DNA from: Clostridia bacterium
GTDB lineage: Bacteria > Bacillota > Clostridia > Oscillospirales > CAG-382
Assembly: GCA_017613815.1 (NCBI GenBank)
Contig: JAGADB010000087.1
Coordinates: forward strand, 1 to 7,138
DNA length: 7,138 nt
Direction of reading: 5' to 3'
The position numbers and the translations under genes are program-made. Positions 1 through 6,481 of this stretch are shown in pieces (the first letter of the stretch is position 1; every line of letters starts with the position of its first letter). A model generated the notes under the pieces. That model made no database searches. It saw only the letters and a program-made list of their open reading frames with translations, and was not told the DNA's origin.

Positions 1-15
1 ATAAAATTTATACAT

Positions 16-24
16 AGGGAAGGA
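16..24 (+). promoter_or_regulatory. Ribosome binding site of the PLP-enzyme gene
   Basis: The purine-rich AGGGAAGGA lies 7 bases before the ATG at 32. It supports that start over the in-frame ATG at 50. Only 31 bases lie upstream within the window, so the promoter cannot be judged. Confidence 0.75.
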
Positions 25-31
25 AATTGCC

Positions 32-1201
32 ATGATAGACAAGAAAAAAATGTCGGACTTTTCACTCGAATCGAAATTCGTACACGGCTATGACGGAATA
101 GACCCGCTTACCGGCGCCGTAAGTTTTCCTATTTATCAGACTTCCACTTATAAAAACCCGGCGCTCGGTTCGGATATAAAATATACCTATACCCGCAGCG
201 GCAACCCCACGAGAAACGAGCTTGAATGCGCTATCGCCCTTTATGAAGGCGGTACCGACGGCTTTGCATTTTCGACGGGTCTTGCGGCTGTTCTTTCGGT
301 GTTCTCGCTGCTTAAAAGCGGCGACCACGTAATCATCTCCGACGACATTTACGGCGGAGTTCACAGACTCATAGAGGAGCTGTGGAGGGATTACGGCGTT
401 GAATTCGATTACGTCGACATAGGCGACGTAGACGCGGTAAAGAAGCTCGTAAAAAAGAACACAAAGATGATTTACGCCGAAACGCCTACCAACCCTATGA
501 TGAAGGTTGCCGACATAAAGGCGCTTTCCGAAATATCAAAGCCGATAGGCGCTTATCTCGTAGTGGATAATACCTTCCTTACGCCGTATTTCCAGAGACC
601 GATAGAACACGGCGCGGATATCGTAATACACAGCGCCACGAAGTATCTTGCGGGACACCACGATACCATGGCGGGACTCGTCGTAGTAAACGACGAAAAG
701 ACGGCGGAGAGAATAAAACTCATACAGAAGACGGAAGGCACCGGACTTGCGCCGTTTGACTGCTGGCTGCTCTTGAGGGGTATGAAGACGCTTGAACTGC
801 GCATGAAGAGACACGAGGAGAACGCAATTAAAATCGCGTCCTGGCTCAAAAACAATAAAAACGTCGAAAAGGTTTATTTCGTAGGACTTCCCGAACACCC
901 GTCGTACGAAGTAACAAAGCGCCAGTGCTCGGGCTTCGGCGGAATGCTTTCCTTCACGCTGAAAGACGAAAAAATGGTCGAAAAAGCGCTTTGCGGATAT
1001 AAGATGATAATGTTCGCCGAAAGCCTCGGCGGTACGACTACGCTTATCACCTATCCCATGACGCAGACTCACAATTCCGTGCCGGAAGAGGTAAGAAACA
1101 AGCTCGGAATTACAAATAAGCTCATAAGACTTTCCGTAGGCATAGAGCCGGCGGAGGATATAATAAAGGACCTCGAATCGGTGCTCGGAAAGAACGGATA
1201 A
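32..1201 (+). CDS. Cys/Met metabolism PLP-dependent enzyme (cystathionine gamma-synthase / gamma-lyase / beta-lyase family)
   Basis: This is a 389-residue cytosolic enzyme of the fold-type I, PLP-dependent trans-sulfuration family, whose members are usually about 380-400 residues, so it looks full length. Visible motifs are YTRSGNPT (53-60), whose Tyr and Arg normally bind the PLP phosphate of the partner subunit; Tyr107 in DDIYGG, which normally stacks on the cofactor; VVDN with Asp179, which contacts the pyridine nitrogen; SATKY with Lys204, the Schiff-base lysine; SLGG (331-334); and Arg366 in IRLSVGIE, which normally holds the substrate carboxylate. The loop after SLGG reads TTT where VES is usual, so the acidic residue is missing. 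Members make or cleave cystathionine, or cleave or sulfhydrylate related substrates; the motifs do not decide which reaction applies, so no gene symbol is given. The ATG follows AGGGAAGGA at 7 bases. The gene is first in view of a tight run with dapF and murE. Confidence 0.93.
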   Translation: MIDKKKMSDFSLESKFVHGYDGIDPLTGAVSFPIYQTSTYKNPALGSDIKYTYTRSGNPTRNELECAIALYEGGTDGFAFSTGLAAVLSVFSLLKSGDHVIISDDIYGGVHRLIEELWRDYGVEFDYVDIGDVDAVKKLVKKNTKMIYAETPTNPMMKVADIKALSEISKPIGAYLVVDNTFLTPYFQRPIEHGADIVIHSATKYLAGHHDTMAGLVVVNDEKTAERIKLIQKTEGTGLAPFDCWLLLRGMKTLELRMKRHEENAIKIASWLKNNKNVEKVYFVGLPEHPSYEVTKRQCSGFGGMLSFTLKDEKMVEKALCGYKMIMFAESLGGTTTLITYPMTQTHNSVPEEVRNKLGITNKLIRLSVGIEPAEDIIKDLESVLGKNG

Positions 1202-1202
1202 T

Positions 1203-2069
1203 ATGACGTTTGACTTAAAATTTACAAAGATGCAGGCGTACGGTAACGACTACGTCTATATCGAAACGATAACACAGAACATAAAAAACCTGAACGAACT
1301 TTCGAGATTTCTGTCCGACAGGCATTACGGCGTGGGCGGCGACGGCATGATACTTATATGCCCGTCAAATATCGCTGATTTCCGTATGCGCGTATTCAAC
1401 CCCGACGGAACGGAAGCCGAGATGTGCGGCAACGGTATAAGAAGCGTCGGAAAATACGTTTACGATAAGGGATTTACGACAAAGACCGAATTCACCGTCG
1501 AAACTCTCGGCGGAATAAAGCGCATCTATCTCGACGTAAAAGGCGGAAAAGCCGTAAATATCACGGCTGAAATAGGCGCCCCGATACTTGAAGCCAAAAG
1601 AGTGCCGGTGCTTTGCGAAACCGAAAAGTGTATAGACTACCCCGTAAGACTCGGAGATAAGGACTTCATAACCACCGCGATTTCGCTCGGAAACCCGCAT
1701 TGCGTAACCTTTATCGACGACGTTGATAACTTCGAGCTTGCAAAATACGGACCGCTTATGGAAAACCATAAGATTTTCCCGAGAAGAGTCAACGCCGAAT
1801 TCTGCGAGGTCGTAAATAAAAGGACCTTGAAGCTGAGAACGTGGGAGAGGGGAACGGGCGAAACGCTCGCGTGCGCGACGGGCTGCTCTACGTGCGTTGT
1901 CGGCGGAGTTCTTACTGGCAGATGCGAGAGAAAGACGGAGGTTCACCAGATAGGCGGCATAACGCTTATCGAATGGGAAGAAAAAACCGATAACATATAT
2001 ATGACGGCGCCGAGCAAAATAGTTTTCGACGGCACGGTGCCGCTTGACAGCGAGGTGTATGGCGCTTGA
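1203..2069 (+). CDS. dapF: Diaminopimelate epimerase
   Basis: This cytosolic, cofactor-independent epimerase interconverts LL- and meso-diaminopimelate, the last step before meso-DAP enters lysine synthesis or peptidoglycan. At 288 residues it is near the usual 270-290. The two halves each carry a catalytic cysteine: Cys75 in NPDGTEAEMCGNGIR (66-80), which fits the family signature, and Cys224 in GETLACATG (219-227). Substrate-binding residues are seen as Asn15 (YGND), Asn66, Asn164 (GNPH) and Asn197 (RVNAEF). Two deviations stand out: the second cysteine motif reads ACATGC where ACGTG is usual, and the N-terminal motif reads MQAYGNDYV rather than MxGxGNDFV. It starts one base after the stop of the preceding gene, with a weak GGAAAG 10 bases upstream, and its last codons overlap the murE start, so all three are probably co-transcribed. 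Confidence 0.96.
   Translation: MTFDLKFTKMQAYGNDYVYIETITQNIKNLNELSRFLSDRHYGVGGDGMILICPSNIADFRMRVFNPDGTEAEMCGNGIRSVGKYVYDKGFTTKTEFTVETLGGIKRIYLDVKGGKAVNITAEIGAPILEAKRVPVLCETEKCIDYPVRLGDKDFITTAISLGNPHCVTFIDDVDNFELAKYGPLMENHKIFPRRVNAEFCEVVNKRTLKLRTWERGTGETLACATGCSTCVVGGVLTGRCERKTEVHQIGGITLIEWEEKTDNIYMTAPSKIVFDGTVPLDSEVYGA
2052..2057 (+). promoter_or_regulatory. Ribosome binding site that fixes the TTG start of murE
   Basis: GAGGTG lies inside the end of dapF, 8 bases before TTG at 2066. The ATG at 2059 is in another frame and stops after 17 codons, so the TTG is the only plausible start for the conserved N-terminus beginning MNLSGLIKD. Confidence 0.75.
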
Positions 2070-3562
2070 ATTTAAGCGGTTTGATAAAGGATTTCGGAGA
2101 ACTTGCGCTTGATAAAAAGATACGCACGGACTCCGAAATAAAGGGTATTGCATACGATTCGAGAAAAGTAAAGGACGGGTACGCTTTTACGGCGGCAAAG
2201 GGCGCCGTAACCGACGGACACGATTATATAGACGGCGCCGTTAAAAACGGCGCTTCGGCAATTTTCTGCGACAGTAAAGAAGCGTATGAGATTTACAGCG
2301 AAAAGTATAAAGACGTGAATTTCATCCTCACCGAAAATTCGAGAAAAGCGCTTGCGCTCGCTTCCGCCGAGTTTTTCGGAAGACCTGCTGACAAAATGAC
2401 GCTCATCGGCATTACCGGCACCAAAGGCAAGACGAGCACGTCGTTCATGGTGTCGCACATACTCGAAAAAGCGGGAATCCCGTGCGGAATAATCGGAACG
2501 ACCGGCATATATTACGCGGGAAATTACGAATATATAGACAACTCCACACCCGAAAGCTACGAGCTCCACAGACTTTTTGCCGAGATGCTTAAATGCGGCG
2601 TGAAGCACTGCGTAATGGAGGTGTCGTCCCAGGCGCTCATGCTGCACCGCGTTTACGGAATGCACTTTGACACGGCGGTGTTCACGAATATTTCCCCCGA
2701 CCACATAGGAGAGGGCGAGCATAAGAGCTTCGGCGAATATATAAGCTATAAGGGACAGCTTTTCACAATGTGTTCGAAAGCGTCGATAAACGCCGACAGC
2801 GATAAAATCGACTTTATAAAGGATATTATAGAGAAAAACAGCGTTCCTTGCGTTTCCTTTTCGTGTAAAGACGAAAGCGCCGACTATTTCGGCTGCGACG
2901 AGAACTTCTATATCGATACCGATATGAAAACCGAGTTTACCTTAAAGGCAAAGGGACAGACCAAAAAGCTGAATATCAACGTCCCGGGCGAGTTTTCGGT
3001 GTATAACGCGCTCTGCGCCGCAAGCGTATGTATGGAAATGGGCGTGGATATAGATACAGTCGCAAAAGCGCTTTCGGAAGTAAAGGTAATAGGCAGAACA
3101 GAGCCCGTTCACCACGAAAAATGCAATATTCCCGTAATAATCGACTACGCGCATAACGCGCTAAGCCTTGAAAGCCTGTTTCTCGCCGTAAAGAGATACA
3201 ATCCGTCGAGGATAATATGCGTTTTCGGCTGCGGAGGCAACCGCTCGCGGCTCAGAAGATACGATATGGGCGAAATTTCGGGAAAGTACGCCGACCTGTC
3301 GGTCATAACCTCCGATAACCCGAGAGACGAGGAGCTCGAGGACATAATGTCGGATATTCTTGTGGGAATTGCAAAAACCGACGGCAAATATACCGTGATA
3401 AAGGATAGGAGAAACGCTATTTTCTATGCGCTCGAACACGCGCAGAAGGGCGATATCGTGATTCTTGCCGGAAAAGGCCAGCAGACCTACGAGGAGATAA
3501 AGGGCGTGAAATACCACTTCGACGAGAGGGAAGTCGTAAAGGAATATTACGATACTCTTTGA
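2066..3562 (+). CDS. murE: UDP-N-acetylmuramoyl-tripeptide synthetase, probably meso-diaminopimelate-adding
   Basis: This Mur ligase joins the third amino acid to UDP-MurNAc-L-Ala-D-Glu using ATP, in the cytosolic phase of peptidoglycan synthesis. The 498 residues match the usual 480-510. The N-terminal domain includes YDSRKVKDG (30-38); the central ATPase domain has the P-loop GITGTKGKTS (115-124); a lysine that is normally carbamylated is probably Lys229 in YKGQLF; and the C-terminal domain has DYAHNA (360-365) and DNPR (417-420). DNPR is the motif of meso-DAP-adding enzymes, which fits the adjacent dapF. The segment at 206-233 reads NISPDHIGEGEH then FGEY, not the common DHLDYHGTMENY type, so this is a divergent MurE subgroup; a role as a second, paralogous MurE-like ligase cannot be excluded. 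The start is TTG, 8 bases after GAGGTG, overlapping the dapF stop; the first in-frame ATG is far inside, at residue 111. Confidence 0.93.
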   Translation: MNLSGLIKDFGELALDKKIRTDSEIKGIAYDSRKVKDGYAFTAAKGAVTDGHDYIDGAVKNGASAIFCDSKEAYEIYSEKYKDVNFILTENSRKALALASAEFFGRPADKMTLIGITGTKGKTSTSFMVSHILEKAGIPCGIIGTTGIYYAGNYEYIDNSTPESYELHRLFAEMLKCGVKHCVMEVSSQALMLHRVYGMHFDTAVFTNISPDHIGEGEHKSFGEYISYKGQLFTMCSKASINADSDKIDFIKDIIEKNSVPCVSFSCKDESADYFGCDENFYIDTDMKTEFTLKAKGQTKKLNINVPGEFSVYNALCAASVCMEMGVDIDTVAKALSEVKVIGRTEPVHHEKCNIPVIIDYAHNALSLESLFLAVKRYNPSRIICVFGCGGNRSRLRRYDMGEISGKYADLSVITSDNPRDEELEDIMSDILVGIAKTDGKYTVIKDRRNAIFYALEHAQKGDIVILAGKGQQTYEEIKGVKYHFDEREVVKEYYDTL

Positions 3563-3574
3563 TTAAAAGGCAGT

Positions 3575-3610
3575 AAAAAAAGCCGCTGTAAACAGCGGCT
3601 TTTATTTTTT
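3575..3610. terminator. Bidirectional Rho-independent terminator
   Basis: A perfect 8-bp stem, AGCCGCTG (3581-3588) and CAGCGGCT (3593-3600), closes a TAAA loop. It is followed by TTTATTTTTT on the plus strand and preceded by six A bases that become a T tract on the minus strand. Flanking A/T pairs lengthen the stem by three. It lies in the 56-base gap between the convergent ends of murE and nagA, so it can end both transcripts. Confidence 0.92.
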
Positions 3611-3618
3611 ATGCTTAT

Positions 3619-4758
3619 TTATTTTTCAAAAACCTTTTTTCCGTCGACAAACGTCGATTTAACCGATAAGTCGTCCGCAATTATTGCAAGGTCGGCGCAT
3701 TTTCCGACTTCAATGCTTCCCGTGTTCTCGTAAAGGCCGAGCGCTTTTGCGGGGTTTGCCGACATCATCTTTGAAACGTGCGTAAAGGGAATGCCGAGCG
3801 AGACGAGATTCTTGAAACCTCTGTAAACCGAGCTTGCGCTGCCGGCGATGGTGCCGTTTTCAAGCTTCACAAGCCCGTCCTTGATTATTCTCACAAGTCC
3901 GTCCGACTCCATTCTGCCCTCTTTTATTCCGGCGGCGAATTCCGAGTCGCTTATCGCCGTAAAGTTGTCGCAGCCCTTGAGGGAGTATATCATCTTTACT
4001 ATAACGGGAGATACGTGTCCGAAATCGCAGATAACCTCGCAGTTGAGCCTGTCGTCGGTGAGTGCGGCGCCTAAAATCCCCGGTTCTCTGTGGCTTAATG
4101 GGCGGATTGCGTTAAACGTGTGCGTAATGCGCGAAACGCCTGCGTCAACGGCCTTTAAGGTTTCCTCATACGTTGCGTCCGAATGTCCCGCCGAAACGGC
4201 AACGCCTTTCTTTACCGCCTCTTTTATGACGTCTAAGGCGCCTTCAAGCTCGGGCGCTATCGTGATTATTTTGAGATGTCCTTCGGACGCCTCGTAAAGC
4301 TCGTTAAATACGGAAACGCTCGGTAAAATAAGGCTTCTCGGATTCATCGCGCCCTTTTTTTCGACGTTGAGAAAAGGACCTTCCGAATGAATTCCGCCGA
4401 TTTTTGCGCCGCGCGTTCCTTTTTTGATAAACGAAAGCGTGTGCTTTATGTTTGCAAGCATGTTAGGTATGGGGGATGCAAGCAGCGTCGACGCAACCGT
4501 CGTAATGCCCTCCGTCGCCTCAAATTCCGTAATTTTGTCAAGGTCGGAAAAATCGTTCGAGTATACCTCGCCCACAGCACCGTGCGTGTGGCTGTCGATA
4601 AATCCCGAAAACAGATAGTTTCCCTTGGCGTCGTAAACCTCCTCGTTTTGCATCGGCACAATGAGGTCTTCTATTTCCGAAATGACGCCTTCTTTGATTC
4701 TTAAATCCTTTTTTTCAATGCTGCCCGGCAAAACGGCGTTTGCGTTTTTTATTACCAT
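3619..4758 (-). CDS. nagA: N-acetylglucosamine-6-phosphate deacetylase
   Basis: This amidohydrolase-superfamily enzyme of the cytosol removes acetate from GlcNAc-6-phosphate to give glucosamine-6-phosphate, in recycling or use of amino sugars. The 379 residues match the usual 375-400. Expected residues are in place: the metal motif HTH (His57, His59) in SGFIDSHTHG; GIHSEGPF with Glu126; GHSDATYEE with His192; THTFNAIRPLSHREPG with His213; the substrate-site His248; and the catalytic Asp271 in AISDSEFAAG. IAGSASSV (304-311) and the C-terminal EVGKCADLAII complete the pattern. Having both histidines of HxH resembles the Bacillus two-metal form rather than the E. coli form, where this site is altered. 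DFGHV and SDSEFAAG differ from the usual DGxHV and TDAMxAAG, which I take as a Clostridia-type subgroup; a related substrate is possible but less likely. It is the last gene of the minus-strand run, 15 bases after glnS, and ends at the shared terminator. Confidence 0.9.
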   Translation of the reverse strand: MVIKNANAVLPGSIEKKDLRIKEGVISEIEDLIVPMQNEEVYDAKGNYLFSGFIDSHTHGAVGEVYSNDFSDLDKITEFEATEGITTVASTLLASPIPNMLANIKHTLSFIKKGTRGAKIGGIHSEGPFLNVEKKGAMNPRSLILPSVSVFNELYEASEGHLKIITIAPELEGALDVIKEAVKKGVAVSAGHSDATYEETLKAVDAGVSRITHTFNAIRPLSHREPGILGAALTDDRLNCEVICDFGHVSPVIVKMIYSLKGCDNFTAISDSEFAAGIKEGRMESDGLVRIIKDGLVKLENGTIAGSASSVYRGFKNLVSLGIPFTHVSKMMSANPAKALGLYENTGSIEVGKCADLAIIADDLSVKSTFVDGKKVFEK

Positions 4759-4768
4759 AAAAAAGGCA

Positions 4769-4776
4769 CTCCTTTA
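4769..4776 (-). promoter_or_regulatory. Ribosome binding site of nagA, fused to the glnS stop codon
   Basis: On the minus strand TAAAGGAG combines the glnS stop codon TAA with a strong Shine-Dalgarno sequence, 10 bases before the nagA ATG. Ribosomes ending glnS therefore sit on the nagA initiation site, which suggests translational coupling. Confidence 0.8.
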
Positions 4777-6447
4777 TTTAAGATTTTTCGAAAAACTGTC
4801 TTTCAGCGTAACTATTCTGTTTATAACCGAGGGATTGTGAACGTCAACGCAGAAATATCCGTTTCTCACAAACTGGAATCTCTCGCCCGGCTTTGCGCCC
4901 TCAAGCGACTCTTCCAGCTTTGCGTTCTTCATCTCGATAAGACTGTCGGGGTTTACATAATCTCTGAAAGTCTTGTCCTCCGGAATTTCCCCGGTGTCCT
5001 CGATTGTAAATAACTTGTCGTAAAGACGCACAACCGCGTCTTTCGCGTGCTCCTTGCTTACCCAGTGGATGGTGCCCTTGATTTTTCTGCCGTCGGGCGG
5101 ATTTTTGCCGCCGGTTTCGGGGTCCACCGTGCATAAAAGCTTTACTATTTTGCCGTCCTCGCCGTAAACCGCCTCGTTGCATTTTACGACGTAGGCGCTC
5201 ATGAAGCGGACTTCCGAGCCGATTTTGAGCCGCTGGAACTTGGGCGGCGGGTTATCGGAAAAGTCGGCGCTTTCAATGTATAAATGTTTTGTAAACGGAA
5301 CCTTTCTCGTACCCTCGTCGGGATTTTCGGGGTTGTTTGCAACCTCAAAGTATTCCGTCTTGCCTTCTTCAAAATTCGTGATTTCGACTTCTATCGGGTC
5401 GAGGACCGCCATGCGGCGGAGCGCCTTTGAGTTGAGTTCTTCTCTTATGCAGTGCTCGAGAAGATTTATGTCGCACAGCGAAAGCGCTTTCGAGATTCCC
5501 GAACGCTTAACGAATTCAAAAATGGATTCGGGAGTAAAGCCCCTTCTGCGAAGACCGCAGAGCGTCGGCATTCTCGGGTCGTCCCAGCCGTCGACGAGCT
5601 TTTCTTCCACGAGCGCACGCAGGTATCTCTTGCTCATAACCGTGTAGGTTACGTTCAAGCGCGCAAACTCTCTCTGCTTCGGCTTGTGTTCAAAACCGAT
5701 GTTGTCCACAACCCACTCGTAAAGCGGTCTGTGGTTTTCAAACTCAATAGAGCAAAGCGAGTGCGTTATGCCCTCGAGCGCGTCCTGAATCGGGTGCGCG
5801 TAGTCGTAAAGCGGATAAATGCACCACTTGTCTTTCTGGCGGTGGTGTGAAACGTGGAGAATGCGGTAAATCGCGGGGTCGCGCATGTTCATATTGGGCG
5901 ACGACATATCGATTTTGGCTCTGAGAGTATGTGTGCCGTCGGCAAACTCGCCGTTTTTCATTTTTTCAAAGAGCTCGAGGTTTTCTTCGACGCTCCTGTT
6001 TCTGTAAGGGCTGTCCTTGCCGGGAGAAGTCAGAGTTCCTCTGTATTCCCTCATTTCGTCGGCGGAAAGGTCGCAGACGTACGCTTTTCCGTCTTTAATA
6101 AGTTTTACGGCGTACTCGTAGCACTTGTCAAAGTAGTCCGAGCCGTAATAAATTCCGTCGGGCACGGCGCCGAGCCACTTTAAGTCCTCTTCTATCGACT
6201 TTACGTACTCGTCGTCTTCCTTTACGGGATTTGTGTCGTCGTACCTGAGATTAAAAAGGCCGCCGTATTTTTTCGCCATCGTGTAGTTTATCCATATCGC
6301 CTTTGCCGAGCCGATGTGGAGATATCCGTTGGGCTTCGGGGGAAAGCGCGTGTGTATTCTTTCGTTAAGTCCCGCGGCGATATCCTCGTTGATAACGTCT
6401 TCTATAAAATTCGAACCGGTCGTTGCTTCTTTTGCATCCATATTCAT
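4774..6447 (-). CDS. glnS: Glutaminyl-tRNA synthetase
   Basis: This class I synthetase attaches glutamine to tRNA-Gln in the cytosol. From the ATG chosen here it has 557 residues, close to the usual 550-560 without a YqeY tail. The N-terminal catalytic domain opens with SNFIEDVINED and RFPPKPNGYLHIGS (34-47), followed by DDTNP (70-74). GlnRS-type features follow: WDDPRMPTL and GLRRRG (288-303), and the KMSKS-loop equivalent VMSKR (270-274). The C-terminal anticodon-binding beta-barrels include IHWVS (460-464). The HIGH signature reads HIGS. The reading frame is open up to a TTG at 6465, but that codon has no ribosome binding site; ATG at 6447 lies 5 bases after AAGAAAGG, and ATG at 6441 lies 11 bases after it and is the alternative. 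It sits 34 bases after gltX with no terminator between, and its stop codon is part of the nagA ribosome binding site. Confidence 0.96.
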   Translation of the reverse strand: MNMDAKEATTGSNFIEDVINEDIAAGLNERIHTRFPPKPNGYLHIGSAKAIWINYTMAKKYGGLFNLRYDDTNPVKEDDEYVKSIEEDLKWLGAVPDGIYYGSDYFDKCYEYAVKLIKDGKAYVCDLSADEMREYRGTLTSPGKDSPYRNRSVEENLELFEKMKNGEFADGTHTLRAKIDMSSPNMNMRDPAIYRILHVSHHRQKDKWCIYPLYDYAHPIQDALEGITHSLCSIEFENHRPLYEWVVDNIGFEHKPKQREFARLNVTYTVMSKRYLRALVEEKLVDGWDDPRMPTLCGLRRRGFTPESIFEFVKRSGISKALSLCDINLLEHCIREELNSKALRRMAVLDPIEVEITNFEEGKTEYFEVANNPENPDEGTRKVPFTKHLYIESADFSDNPPPKFQRLKIGSEVRFMSAYVVKCNEAVYGEDGKIVKLLCTVDPETGGKNPPDGRKIKGTIHWVSKEHAKDAVVRLYDKLFTIEDTGEIPEDKTFRDYVNPDSLIEMKNAKLEESLEGAKPGERFQFVRNGYFCVDVHNPSVINRIVTLKDSFSKNLK

Positions 6448-6452
6448 AAAAA

Positions 6453-6460
6453 CCTTTCTT
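6453..6460 (-). promoter_or_regulatory. Ribosome binding site that decides the glnS start
   Basis: The minus-strand sequence AAGAAAGG precedes ATG at 6447 by 5 bases and ATG at 6441 by 11 bases. It lies downstream of the TTG at 6465, so it argues against that longer start. Confidence 0.6.
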
Positions 6461-6481
6461 TGCAAATCGTATTATAAAGAA

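Noticed and set aside
8..15. TTATACAT before the first gene as a -10 promoter box.
   Set aside because: Any -35 box would be off the window and the spacing cannot be tested.
536..1072. Minus-strand open frame of 178 codons inside the PLP enzyme gene.
   Set aside because: It is antisense to conserved PLP motifs and its product resembles no family; it is a codon-usage shadow.
2059..2112. ATG at 2059 close behind GAGGTG as a start codon.
   Set aside because: It is out of the murE frame, too close to the binding site, and meets a stop after 17 codons.
1365..2153. Long open frame of 262 codons on the minus strand across dapF.
   Set aside because: It lies antisense to a clearly conserved gene, has no recognisable domain or ribosome binding site, and is explained by codon bias of dapF.
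2235..2253. Perfect 8-bp hairpin with a 3-base loop inside murE.
   Set aside because: It encodes GAVKNGA within a conserved domain and lacks a T tract; the GC-rich Gly-Ala codons explain it.
5854..6183. Plus-strand open frames inside glnS, including this one of 109 codons.
   Set aside because: They run opposite to a gene with intact family motifs and show no independent evidence of coding.
6448..6465. TTG at 6465 as the glnS start, adding six residues.
   Set aside because: No ribosome binding site precedes it, while AAGAAAGG sits just before ATG at 6447, within this extension.
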